From: JAODBJ01 sp963782465
Lineage (GTDB): Bacteria; Actinomycetota; Acidimicrobiia; IMCC26256; PALSA-610
Assembly (NCBI GenBank): GCA_963782465.1
Contig: CAWAJR010000006.1
Location: 826,429-890,428 of the forward strand
Direction of reading: 5' to 3'
DNA: 64,000 nt
Under the pieces are notes generated by a model. It saw nothing but the letters and a program-made list of their open reading frames with translations, ran no database searches and had not been told where the DNA came from. Within the stretch, counting starts at the first letter, position 1, and the number at the start of each line of letters is the position of its first letter. Positions 44,096-53,021 of the stretch are shown piece by piece. The position numbers were made by a program, and so were the translations under genes.

Positions 44096-46776
44096 GTGAG
44101 CAGTCCGGACGCGAACACGCTGAGGCGGCCCTGGGACCTCGAGGCCGACGCGGTCGCCTCCGCGCTCGGCGTCGACCCCGAACGCGGGCTCGACGCCGAC
44201 GACACGCTCGCCCGGCTCGAGCGGTTCGGGGCCAACGCGCTGGAGCAGCACGCGGCCCGTCGGTCTGGCAGCTCGCGTTGCGCCAGTTCGCCAACACGAT
44301 GACCACCGTCCTGCTCGTCGCCGCGATCGTGACGCTGTTGATCCACGAGTACGTCGACGCGGTCGCGATCTTCGTCATCCTCCTGCTGAACGCGATCATC
44401 GGCTTCGCCCAGGAGCGCCGCGCGGAGCGGGCGATGGCGGCGTTGCAGGCACTCACCACAACGGACAGCCGCGTGTTGCGCGCCGGGCAGGTTCGCGATG
44501 TTCCGAGCCCCGACATCGTCCCCGGCGACATCGTCGAACTCGCGGGTGGCGACGTGGTACCCGCCGACCTTCGCTTGTACGAGGTGCGCGGTCTCCGGGT
44601 GAACGAGGCCGCGCTCACCGGCGAGTCGGAACCGGCCGCGAAGACCGCCGACCGCCTCGCGAACGTCGCGCCTGCCCTGATCGCCGACCAGGAGAACATG
44701 GCGTTCAAAGGGACAGCGGTCACCTACGGCCGAGCGCGCGGCATCGTCGTGGCGACCGGAATGGCCACCGAAGTCGGCCAGATCGCGCGACTGCTGCAGA
44801 AGGGCGGCGACACCGGGACGCCGCTGCAACGGCGCCTCTCGGCGCTGGGGCGGCGAATGGCTGCCATCGCGCTCGTGATCGTGGCCGCGGTGTTCGTCGC
44901 CGGCATCGTGCGGGGCGAACCGGCCGACGACATGTTCCTCACCGCGGTCAGCCTCGCGGTGGCCGCGATCCCCGAGGGCCTCCCCGCGGTGGTGACCGTG
45001 TCACTGGCGCTCGGTGCGCGCCGCATGGCGGACCATCACGCCCTCGTCCGCAAGCTCCTCGCGGTCGAAACGCTCGGTTCCGTGACCGTGATCTGTTCCG
45101 ACAAGACCGGCACGCTCACGCAGAACCGGATGACCGTCGAGCGGGTGTGGGCTCCGTCGGGTTTCTACGACGTCGAAGGAGCGGGGTACGAACCGCGGGG
45201 AACCCTGCGACCACGCGCCGGCACCGACGACCGTACGGGCGTCGACCGTGCGAGCGTCGAACGGATCGCGATGATCGCGGCCGCCTGCAACGACGCGGTG
45301 CTCCACGCCCCTACGTCGGGCACGGGCGAGTGGGCGATCACCGGCGACCCGACGGAAGGTGCACTGCTGGCGTTCGCCGGCAAACTCGGCGTCGAACGCC
45401 CTGCGCTGGAGGCCCGCCTGCCTCGACGGGCCGAGGTCGCGTTCGATTCGGCCCGCAAGCGCATGAGCACCGTCCATGCCGAAGGCAATGGCTCATGGAT
45501 CGCGATGAAGGGCGCGTTACCGGCGCTGATTCCCCTGCTCGACGAGGAAGAGCGCGACCGGGTCGCCGGGGCCGAGGCCGCGAGCGACGCCATGGCACAC
45601 GACGGCTACCGCGTCCTCGCACTCGCGGAGCGTCACACGAGCGCCGCTCCCGACGACCTCGACCGTCCCGAACACGCGCTGCACCTCGCCGGCCTCGTCG
45701 GGATCGCCGACCCTCCCCGCGCCGAGGCCCGGGACGCGATCGCACTGTGCACGCGGGCCGGGATCGCGACGGTGATGATCACCGGCGACGACCCGCGCAC
45801 CGCGACCGCGGTCGCCAAACGGCTCGACCTCGCCGAGCACCTTGCCCCGGTGACGGGCGCGCAACTCGGCGAGATGTCGGACGAGGAACTGGCCGCGCGG
45901 GTGGGCGACATACGCGTGTACGCGCGTGCGAACCCGGAGCACAAGCTGCGCATCGTCGAGGCGTGGAAGGCCCGGGGCGCGATCGTCGCGATGACCGGTG
46001 ACGGCGTGAACGACGCTCCGGCGCTGCAACGCGCCGACATCGGCGTCGCGATGGGGATCACCGGCACCGACGTGAGCAAGGAAGCGGCCGACATGGTTCT
46101 CGCCGACGACAACTTCGCGACGATCGTCGGCGCCGTGGAGGAAGGACGGCGGATCTACGACAACATCCGCCGCTTCGTGCGCTACCTGCTGACCACGAAC
46201 TCCGGCGAACTCCTGGTGATGTTCATCGCGCCCCTGCTCGGCTTGCCGATTCCCCTGCTCCCCCTGCAGATCCTCTGGGTAAACCTGGTCACCGACGGCC
46301 TACCCGCCGTCGCGCTCGGGCTCGAACCGGCCGAGGCGAACACGATGGACCGGCCGCCACGGCTTCCCGGCGAGTCAATCCTCGGGAGGGGCCTGTGGCA
46401 GCACGCACTGTGGGTCGGCGCGCTCATGGCCGCGATCGTGATCCCGATGCAGGCGTTGGCGCGCGCCGCCGGGTGGCCGTGGCAGACGATGGTCGTGACG
46501 ACCCTTGCCTTCCTGCAACTCGGTCACACGATGGCGGTTCGCTCCGAGGACGAGTCGACGTTCCGGCTGGGACTGCGCACGAACCGCTGGCTTGCCGGCG
46601 CCGTCGTCGTCACCGCGTTCGCGCAACTCGCGGTCGTGTACGTGCCCGGCCTCCAAGACGTGTTCCAGACCGAGGCGCTCGGAGCCCTCCAGCTCGCGAT
46701 CGTCGCCGTGTGTTCGAGCGCAGTGTTCGTCGCGGTGGAACTCGAGAAGCTTCTGCGCCGCCGGGCACACGCGTGA
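44096..46776 (+). CDS. P-type cation-transporting ATPase, P2 (Ca2+-ATPase-like), with an N-terminal frameshift
   Basis: About 893 residues if joined. A GTG at 44096 starts the cation ATPase N-terminal domain (WDLEADAVASALGVDPERGLDADD, ERFGANALEQHAAR). Near 44258 a base appears missing; the other frame continues SVWQLALRQFANTMTTVLLVAAIVTLLI. Motifs: AALTGESEPAAK, AAIPEGLPAVVTVSLALGARRMA (the P2A PEGLP helix), CSDKTGTLTQNRM, MTGDGVNDAPALQRADIGVAMG, and the C-terminal ILWVNLVTDGLPAVALG. It probably transports Ca2+ or another divalent cation. The C-terminal membrane block is complete. Confidence 0.9.
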
Positions 46777-46792
46777 ACGCAACCGGGCCTGG

Positions 46793-47668
46793 TCAGCTCG
46801 CCATCTGCACCGGCACCTCGAGAATGTCTTGGCGCGAACCGTCCTTCGGCGACACCTGGTACACGATCACGCTCCCCATTCCCGAACGAGCCGACTGGTA
46901 CCGCACGTCGAACGAGAAGGTGCCCCAAGTTCCGTTGCCGGCGGTCGCCGTCGTGAACCCCTCTTTGAGGATGAGCCCCTCGGGATCCGTGATCGTGTAG
47001 TTCACCGTTGCCTCGAACGTGTTCGCGATGCCGCGCACATGCAACGGCGACGAGACCTGTTCCGCGGGCGTCGGCGACTCGACGAGAATCGCCGGAGTGA
47101 CGTTGGCGAAGTCGGCCCGTCCGACTCCGTCGACCATCACGCCCTCACCACCGATGGAGTTCACCGGCGTGCCGTCGAGCTCGAACCGCACCTGCTCGAC
47201 ACCGGGGAACTGCGTAACGGTGAACACGACTTGCGCGACCCGCGCCTGCATCGACTGGCTCCCGCCGCCCGACTCGAAGGCCTTCGAAAGATCTACGGTC
47301 GCGACGCCGTTGTCGACGGTGACACCGCGCAACACCGTGCCGACCGGGATCTGGGTTCCCATACCGAGATCGGTTTCAAGGCTGCCCTCCGGGCCGGCGA
47401 GGAGCGCTTCGAGCGCGCGTGCCGGCGTGGCGACCCCGCTCGACGACCGTCCGGCCGCCACCAGCTTCTCGTTGTGCACGAGGTACACCGCGAAATTCGC
47501 CGACGCCGGTTTCGTGGTCGTCGTCGCGATCGGTGCCGTCGTCGACGAGTTGGTCGACGGGTTCGTCGACGACGAGCTGTTGCTGCTACCGCATCCCGCG
47601 GCTACCAGCGCCAGCACCGTGGCGACCGCGAGCCCGGCAGCCCATCTTGCCCCCCTGTTCGCGCGCAT
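46793..47668 (-). CDS. Lipoprotein with GerMN and Gmad2 domains
   Basis: A 291-residue lipoprotein. The lipobox LVAAGC puts the modified Cys at residue 26. A Ser/Thr/Asn linker (28-55) is followed by a GerMN domain (57-180, NFAVYLVHNEKLVAAGR ... PVGTVLRGVTVDNGVATVDLSKAFESG) and a Gmad2 immunoglobulin-like domain (195-285, ILVESPTPAEQVSSPLHVRGIANTFEATVNYTITD). This pair occurs in actinobacterial and firmicute surface lipoproteins, linked in spore formers to germination. Here its job is unknown. It is convergent with the P2-ATPase and divergent from nhaA. Confidence 0.9.
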   Translation of the reverse strand: MRANRGARWAAGLAVATVLALVAAGCGSSNSSSSTNPSTNSSTTAPIATTTTKPASANFAVYLVHNEKLVAAGRSSSGVATPARALEALLAGPEGSLETDLGMGTQIPVGTVLRGVTVDNGVATVDLSKAFESGGGSQSMQARVAQVVFTVTQFPGVEQVRFELDGTPVNSIGGEGVMVDGVGRADFANVTPAILVESPTPAEQVSSPLHVRGIANTFEATVNYTITDPEGLILKEGFTTATAGNGTWGTFSFDVRYQSARSGMGSVIVYQVSPKDGSRQDILEVPVQMAS

Positions 47669-47856
47669 CGTTGGCTCCCTTCGAGGCTTCCTCCACCCCG
47701 AGTTTGCGCGCCCACGCGAAGCTTTCGAGTGCTGAAGGTCAGGATCCGGGTCACGAACGGCCCAAACCGCCGACGCGTACGATCCTCCGCACCGGATCGG
47801 CGGCCCGCTGCATCGAACGCGGCGCAGGCGCGCGAGCCCCTAGCCTGGAATTCCCG

Positions 47857-49101
47857 ATGACCCAGCGAACCCACGTGCGCATCCCGGTGGCCGGGCGCGC
47901 GTTGTCGCCGGTCGGCAGCGACTTCGTCTCGGTCGAGGTTCTCGGTGGTGTGCTGCTCCTCGGCGCGCTGGTCGCGGCGCTCGTCTGGTCGTCGACCGCA
48001 CCCACTTCGTACGCCGAGGTGTGGGCCCACGAGTTGACGATCGGGCTCGGGCGATTCTCGCTCGTCGAGGACCTGGGGCACTGGGTCAACGACGGCTTGA
48101 TGACGCTCTTCTTCCTCGTCGTCGGGCTCGAGATCAAGCGCGAACTCGTGCGCGGGGAGCTCCGCGACCGGCGCACCGCGCTCGTGCCCGCCATCGCCGC
48201 GCTCGGTGGGATGGCCGTGCCGGCGATCCTCTTCACCGCCGCGAACTTCGGCGGTACGGGGAGCCGCGGCTGGGCGATACCCATGGCGACCGACATCGCG
48301 TTCGCGGTCGTCGTGCTGGCCGCGCTCGGCAGCTTCGTGCCGAAACCGCTGAAATTGTTCCTCCTCACCCTCGCGATCGTCGACGACATCGGCGCGATCG
48401 TCGTCATCGCGATCTTCTATTCCGATGGCATCACGATCGGCTGGCTGCTCGGCGCGCTCGCCGTCACGCTGGTGGTCGCGCTCGGCGTGCGGCTCGGCGT
48501 AACGCACGTCGCGGTCTACATCGTCCCCGCGTTCCTGCTCTGGTTGTGCCTCTTCGAGTCAGGAGTGCACCCGACGATCGCCGGTGTCACGCTCGGGCTC
48601 CTTGCCCCTGCGCACCCGGTCGGCACCCGCGACGTCATCGGCGGTCTCGAACATCGACTTCACCCCTGGTCGAGTTTCGTCGTCGTACCCCTGTTCGCAC
48701 TCGCGAACGCGGGCATGCACCTCGACGCGCATGTCATCCGCCGGGCGAGCACGAGCGCGGTCGCGTGGGGCATCGTCGCCGGGCTCGTCCTCGGCAAACC
48801 GATCGGGATCACACTCGCCGCGAGCATCGCCACCCGGACGCGCATCGGCCGGCTCCCCGACGGGATCACGTTCCGGCACCTCCTCGGGGCCGGATGTCTG
48901 GCGGGGATCGGCTTCACGGTGTCACTCTTCATCGCCGAGCTGTCGTTCAAGGGAACGATCCTGGATGATGCGAAGCTCGGCATCCTGGTCGCGTCGGTAG
49001 CGAGCGCGTTGCTGGGGAGCGCGCTCTTGCTCCTCACCCGCTCCCACGACAGCTCAGACGTGGTGGACGTGCCGACCGCCGCGGCCGACCGACCGGATTG
49101 A
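47857..49101 (+). CDS. nhaA: Na+/H+ antiporter NhaA
   Basis: A 414-residue membrane antiporter exchanging Na+ for H+ to control internal pH and sodium. Landmarks: DGLMTLFFLVVGLEIKRELVRGEL, RGWAIPMATDIAFAVVVLAALGSFVP, the paired catalytic Asp residues in LTLAIVDDIGAIVVIAIFYS, and the C-terminal HLLGAGCLAGIGFTVSLFIAELSF. The ATG at 47857 is preceded by a weak TGGAA site. Together with the proton and cation ATPases it makes an ion-homeostasis block. Confidence 0.96.
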   Translation: MTQRTHVRIPVAGRALSPVGSDFVSVEVLGGVLLLGALVAALVWSSTAPTSYAEVWAHELTIGLGRFSLVEDLGHWVNDGLMTLFFLVVGLEIKRELVRGELRDRRTALVPAIAALGGMAVPAILFTAANFGGTGSRGWAIPMATDIAFAVVVLAALGSFVPKPLKLFLLTLAIVDDIGAIVVIAIFYSDGITIGWLLGALAVTLVVALGVRLGVTHVAVYIVPAFLLWLCLFESGVHPTIAGVTLGLLAPAHPVGTRDVIGGLEHRLHPWSSFVVVPLFALANAGMHLDAHVIRRASTSAVAWGIVAGLVLGKPIGITLAASIATRTRIGRLPDGITFRHLLGAGCLAGIGFTVSLFIAELSFKGTILDDAKLGILVASVASALLGSALLLLTRSHDSSDVVDVPTAAADRPD

Positions 49102-49145
49102 CCTCCCCGTGCGCCGCGTTGGCGTGCATACTGTGCTTCGGGGGC

Positions 49146-49949
49146 ATGATGGGGCTCGCGGAGCGGATTGCCGACGTATTCGCCGGCTGCGAAGGCCAGT
49201 TCGGCTTCTACGCACGCAATCTGGCCACCGGGGAAACGATCGCGATCAACTCCGGCACGGTGTTTCCCGCCGAGAGTGCAGCCAAGACCTTCGTGCTCGT
49301 GCACTACTCCCATCTCGTCGCCTCGGGCGCGGTCGACGCGGCGAGACGCGTTCGGCTCGGCCGCGGCAACCGCCACATCGGTACCGGCGTCCTGCGCTTC
49401 CTCGCCGACGGGCTCGAACCGACCCTCGACGACCTCGCCTGGTTGATGATCGTCGTGTCCGACAACACCGCCACCGCCATGCTCATGGAAGCGGTCGCCC
49501 ACCCGGCCGACGTCAACGCGGCGATGCGCGAACTCGGGTACCCCACGGCGAACCTCAACGAAACCATCACCATCGAGCGCGCACTGGCGGGCGAACCGTT
49601 CTCGACGTCGTCACCCCGCGACCTGGCCGAGGTCTACACGCAGCTCGACGAGCGCTGCCGAACGATCCTGTTCCGCCAGCAGCACCTCATCGGGCTCCCC
49701 CGCCGGCTGCCGCACCTGTCGTACGCGCTCGACGTCGGCATCACGATGCCCGTGCGCGTCTACAACAAGACCGGGAACGGCGCCGGCACCTTCGTCGACT
49801 CCGGTCTCTTCGAGACCGACACGAGTTCGTGGGTCGTCGCGGCGATGGCCGCCCAACAAACCGACTTCGCCAGCCGGCCCGACGACGCGGCACCCGCCGC
49901 GTTCGGCGAGGTGGGCGAACTGCTCTACGACGCGTGGTCGCGACGCTGA
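49146..49949 (+). CDS. Class A beta-lactamase-like serine hydrolase
   Basis: About 267 residues with the penicillin-binding fold. The nucleophilic SxxK is Ser44-Ala-Ala-Lys47 in FPAESAAKTFVL, SDN is at 105-107 in IVVSDNTATAM, and KTG is at 208-210 in VRVYNKTGNGAG. There is no signal peptide after the ATG at 49146, and the alternative TTG at 49098 (overlapping the nhaA stop) does not add a convincing one. It is thus probably a cytoplasmic esterase or amidase-type relative rather than a drug-resistance enzyme. The usual omega-loop Glu cannot be placed with confidence. Confidence 0.82.
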   Translation: MMGLAERIADVFAGCEGQFGFYARNLATGETIAINSGTVFPAESAAKTFVLVHYSHLVASGAVDAARRVRLGRGNRHIGTGVLRFLADGLEPTLDDLAWLMIVVSDNTATAMLMEAVAHPADVNAAMRELGYPTANLNETITIERALAGEPFSTSSPRDLAEVYTQLDERCRTILFRQQHLIGLPRRLPHLSYALDVGITMPVRVYNKTGNGAGTFVDSGLFETDTSSWVVAAMAAQQTDFASRPDDAAPAAFGEVGELLYDAWSRR

Positions 49950-50259
49950 GCGCCGCGCCGCAAAGCGCGGCGCTCATACCCGCTGACGCGGTCCATGGTT
50001 GCGGTGTTCGTGACGGTGGCGGAAACCGCAGTGAAGGGCCGGATGAACTCGTCGCTCTTGCCGTTGGTGTCGTCGGCGACCAGGTTCACCGCCGCCGACT
50101 GGAATGCGACGAAGCTCGCGGCGGTGCTCAACGCCGGGTGGCCGCTGCTGTCACCGTTTCCCTCGGCGAACTCGACGACACGCTCACCCGAACCGTGGTC
50201 GTGCACGCCGCGAGCGCCACCGCCCCGACGACAACGACGTACAAGCCGGCTCTGCGCAC
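49925..50259 (-). pseudogene. Remnant of a lipoprotein with TolB/PD40-like repeats (frameshifted, short)
   Basis: From a GTG at 50259 with a GAGGGG ribosome-binding site there is a lipoprotein signal peptide (VRRAGLYVVVVGAVALAAC), followed by TTTVRVSV. After an apparent one-base loss near 50200 the next frame reads EGNGDSSGHPALSTAASFVAF and NLVADDTNGKSDEFI, the WD40/TolB-like unit often seen in actinobacterial exported propellers. Only one or two such units remain, and the frame then runs into the 3' end of the convergent beta-lactamase-like gene. I read it as a decayed or truncated gene. Confidence 0.5.
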
Positions 50260-50372
50260 CTCGACCCCTCACCCCGGGAACAGTGAACATGCTCGCCCGC
50301 GCGTCGCGGCCGTGCAACGGTGCGAACGGCGTACCGTTACGCCGAGAACCGGCCACGCTCGGGTAAGGGAAC

Positions 50373-50930
50373 ATGACCACACTCGCAAACCGTCCCAACA
50401 CCGCACTTCTCGTCGTCGACGTGCAGAACGGCGTCGTCAACGGGGCCCACCGGCGCGACGAAGTGGTCGCGAACATCGGCCGGCTGGTCGACAAGGCGCG
50501 GCGAGAACGGGTCCCCGTCGTCTGGGTGCAACACTCCAACGAGGGCCTCACGCGAGGAAGCGACGAGTGGCGCATCGTTCCCGAACTCGACCCGAGTGAG
50601 ACCGAACCGCTGGTCGAGAAGCAGTACGGCGACTCCTTCGAGGACACCGACCTCGAGACCGTGCTTTCGGGCCTGGGCGTCGGGCGACTCCTCGTCGCCG
50701 GCGCGCAGACCGATGAGTGCATCCGGTCGACGCTTCACGGCGCGTTCGTCCGCGGGTACGACGCGACGCTGGTGAGCGACGCGCACACGACCGAGGACCA
50801 GACCGCGTGGGGCGCGCCACCGCCCGAGCAGGTCATCGCGCACACCAACCTGTACTGGAAGTTCCAGACCGCGCCGGGGCGGACGGCCGGCGCAGTCGAA
50901 ACTGACGACGTCGACTTCACGCCGCACTGA
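50373..50930 (+). CDS. Isochorismatase-family cysteine hydrolase
   Basis: A 185-residue hydrolase. The catalytic triad is visible: Asp16 in ALLVVDVQNGVV, Lys83 in PLVEKQYGDSFEDT and Cys116 in VAGAQTDECIRSTLHGAFVRGYD. Family members hydrolyse isochorismate, nicotinamide, N-carbamoyl or other amide substrates; the exact one is not readable. ATG preceded by AAGGGAAC. Confidence 0.92.
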   Translation: MTTLANRPNTALLVVDVQNGVVNGAHRRDEVVANIGRLVDKARRERVPVVWVQHSNEGLTRGSDEWRIVPELDPSETEPLVEKQYGDSFEDTDLETVLSGLGVGRLLVAGAQTDECIRSTLHGAFVRGYDATLVSDAHTTEDQTAWGAPPPEQVIAHTNLYWKFQTAPGRTAGAVETDDVDFTPH

Positions 50931-50987
50931 CCCTTCTGCCCGTAAGGTGCCGTCTGCTTCTTCAGGCGGCAAAGGTGGGTGCGAGGT

Positions 50988-51914
50988 ATGGCTGGGTTGG
51001 CGGTCGGCATCGTCGGAGCCGGCGGGGTCGGGGTCGCGACGGCCTCTGCGCTGATCATGCGCGGGCTGGCCGGCCGCGTCACGATCTACAGCCGCGATGG
51101 TGGTGCGGCCCACGGTCTCGCCCTCGACTTCATGCACGCCCGGCCCCTGCTGCCGCGCATCGAGGTGCGCGGTCGAGCCCTCGACGAGATCGAGCGGGAA
51201 GACATCCTCGTCATCACCGCCGGTCACCACACGACACCGGGCGAAACTCGCCTCGACATGCTGCAACAGAACATCGTCGTGATGGACACGGTCGCGACCG
51301 CGGTGGAATCGGGTGCGCTGCCGGGCATCGCGCTCGTGGTCACCAACCCGCTCGACGTGATGACCGAGTACCTCACCCGGCGGTGGAGCGATCGTCCGGT
51401 CGCGGTGATGGGTTCGGGCACCGCGCTCGAGACGCTCCGGCTCACCGACCGCATCGCGCGTGAGTGCGGTGTGCACCCGCGCAGCGTGCACGCGTGGGTC
51501 GTCGGCGAGCACGGCGACTCGTGCGTCTTCCTCCTCGACTCGGCGGTCGTCGGGACGCTGCCGCTCGTCGAGTTCGCGGCCCAGCGCGGCATCGCGCTCA
51601 CGCCGGACCGCTTCGCGGCCATCGAACGCGACGTGCGCGACGCCGCCTACGAAGTGCGCGACCTCAACGGTTCCGCCGTACAGGGCATCGGCCTCACGGT
51701 GAGCGGCCTCGTCCACGCGCTCGTCCACGAGGTGGGCGCCCTCATCCCCGTATCGGTGCGGGTCGGCGAGCGGACGTGCGCGAGCCTCCCGTGCGTGCTC
51801 GGCCCCGACGGCCCGAGCGCGCCCCTCTGGCCGCAGATGACCGACCTCGAACGCAAGGCGTGGGACCACTCGCTCGAGACGCTCGAAGCCGCGAACGATC
51901 TGCTCCCGCTCTGA
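50988..51914 (+). CDS. Lactate/malate dehydrogenase-family protein
   Basis: A 308-residue NAD-dependent 2-hydroxyacid dehydrogenase. GIVGAGGVGVATAS at residues 7-20 binds NAD, TNPLDVMTEYLT is near 119, and catalytic His175 is in VVGEHGDSCVF. Arg88 in PGETRLDMLQQN is the conserved mobile-loop Arg. The residue that separates lactate (Gln) from malate (Arg) specificity appears to be Thr (HHTTPGETR). The Asp that partners the His reads as Glu in GSGTALETLR. Substrate is therefore uncertain. A GTG three codons upstream is an alternative start. Confidence 0.85.
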   Translation: MAGLAVGIVGAGGVGVATASALIMRGLAGRVTIYSRDGGAAHGLALDFMHARPLLPRIEVRGRALDEIEREDILVITAGHHTTPGETRLDMLQQNIVVMDTVATAVESGALPGIALVVTNPLDVMTEYLTRRWSDRPVAVMGSGTALETLRLTDRIARECGVHPRSVHAWVVGEHGDSCVFLLDSAVVGTLPLVEFAAQRGIALTPDRFAAIERDVRDAAYEVRDLNGSAVQGIGLTVSGLVHALVHEVGALIPVSVRVGERTCASLPCVLGPDGPSAPLWPQMTDLERKAWDHSLETLEAANDLLPL

Positions 51915-51946
51915 CCCCTCCGGAGGGCCTGCGGCCACGGCTTGGC

Positions 51947-51973
51947 CTCATCGTTCCTCCCGGGAACGATGAG
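51947..51973. terminator. Hairpin at the convergent end of the LDH and CMD genes
   Basis: CTCATCGTTCC (51947-51957) pairs perfectly with 51963-51973 around the loop TCCCG. It lies 33 bases after the LDH stop and covers the last codons and stop of the minus-strand CMD gene. Confidence 0.65.
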
Positions 51974-52547
51974 CGGTTGCTACGAACTCCTCGGCAAATC
52001 TCGGTGCACCCTCTTCGAGCGGCACGCGCGCGGCGATGGCCGTGAAGCAGATCGCGTGGTACCAGCCGCACAGCATCGTCAGGTCGAGAAGCTGCGCGTG
52101 ATCGAACTCCTCGAGCAGTTCCTCCCAGAGGGCGTCCGGGATGTCGGCGTGGTCGTGCAATGCGTCGACCGCGCGAAGCAGCAATCGGTCGCGCTCCGAC
52201 GTCCAGCACGGATCGTCGGGGGTGCCGTAGGTGATCGAAGCGACCTGACCGGGGCCCAATGCCGCGCGCTCGGCGAACACTGCAACGTGAACGCCCCATT
52301 CGTACTCGCACCGGCACCGCGCGCAGGTTCGATCGACGACGATCTCACGGTCGCGAAAAGAGAGGGAGAGCGACTTGCTCAGCTCGTACGACCCCCAGGC
52401 CTGCATGGCCTCCGTCATGGCGAGGTTGTGGGCGAACGTCCTGAACAGCGCGATCGGTGGCACACCGGCGGGCATCATCGGTTTCAGCACCGCTTCCGTC
52501 TCCGGGTCGAACGGCGCTTCGAGAGGGGGTATTCGAGTCACGGCCAC
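51948..52547 (-). CDS. Carboxymuconolactone decarboxylase-family protein
   Basis: A 199-residue all-helical CMD/AhpD-type protein. The redox/catalytic motif is VDRTCARCRCEYEWGVH, with Cys75 and Cys78 and His87, close to the usual CxxCxCEYEWxxH. Function is probably a decarboxylase, isomerase or peroxidase-like reaction. The GTG start is at 52547. It is divergent from an HxlR regulator with an inverted-repeat operator between them, so it is likely that regulator's target. Confidence 0.88.
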   Translation of the reverse strand: MAVTRIPPLEAPFDPETEAVLKPMMPAGVPPIALFRTFAHNLAMTEAMQAWGSYELSKSLSLSFRDREIVVDRTCARCRCEYEWGVHVAVFAERAALGPGQVASITYGTPDDPCWTSERDRLLLRAVDALHDHADIPDALWEELLEEFDHAQLLDLTMLCGWYHAICFTAIAARVPLEEGAPRFAEEFVATAHRSREER

Positions 52548-52558
52548 GTCCTGTAGGC

Positions 52559-52577
52559 TGTTACGAAATCAGTAACA
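52559..52577. promoter_or_regulatory. Candidate HxlR operator
   Basis: TGTTAC (52559-52564), a seven-base spacer, and GTAACA (52572-52577) form an inverted repeat in AT-rich DNA between the divergent CMD and HxlR genes. A further GTTAC-like half site, CCGTTACGG, lies about 20 bases to the right. It fits a dimeric winged-helix repressor. Confidence 0.6.
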
Positions 52578-52646
52578 CACGGTGCCAGCGTACCGTTACG
52601 GAAACCGAAACGCAAGACTCGAAAACCCGAAACGCAGTGGTCGCGC

Positions 52647-52979
52647 ATGACATCCAAGACCCCGAAACCAGGGCGCCCGGTACGCGCGTCGAAGACGGGG
52701 CGGCCGATCATGGCCGCGCTCGATCTCCTCGGACGTCGATGGGCCTTGCGCGTCCTTTGGGAACTGCGAGCCGAACCGGTCGGCGCCCGCGCGCTCCTGT
52801 CGCGCTGCGACGGCCTGTCGCCCAGCGTGCTGTACGACCGGCTGCGAGAACTGACCGAGGCCGGCCTCATCGGCCGGCACGGCCAGGACTACGCGCTCAC
52901 GAGCCTCGGCCATTCACTCGGTGACGCGATCGCTCCCCTCGACGCGTGGTCGAAGCGATGGGCGAAGGAGATCGGTTGA
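52647..52979 (+). CDS. HxlR-family transcriptional regulator
   Basis: A 110-residue winged-helix protein. The helix-turn-helix reads ALDLLGRRWALRVLWELRAEPVGARALLSRCDGLSPSVLYDRLRELTEAGLI, and the wing is GQDYALTSLGHSL. HxlR proteins respond to redox or electrophile stress. It is transcribed away from the CMD gene and probably controls it and itself. Confidence 0.92.
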   Translation: MTSKTPKPGRPVRASKTGRPIMAALDLLGRRWALRVLWELRAEPVGARALLSRCDGLSPSVLYDRLRELTEAGLIGRHGQDYALTSLGHSLGDAIAPLDAWSKRWAKEIG

Positions 52980-53021
52980 CGCCCGCATGCGACGCGCGCG
53001 TCGTGCCGTGGGCGCTCTTCC

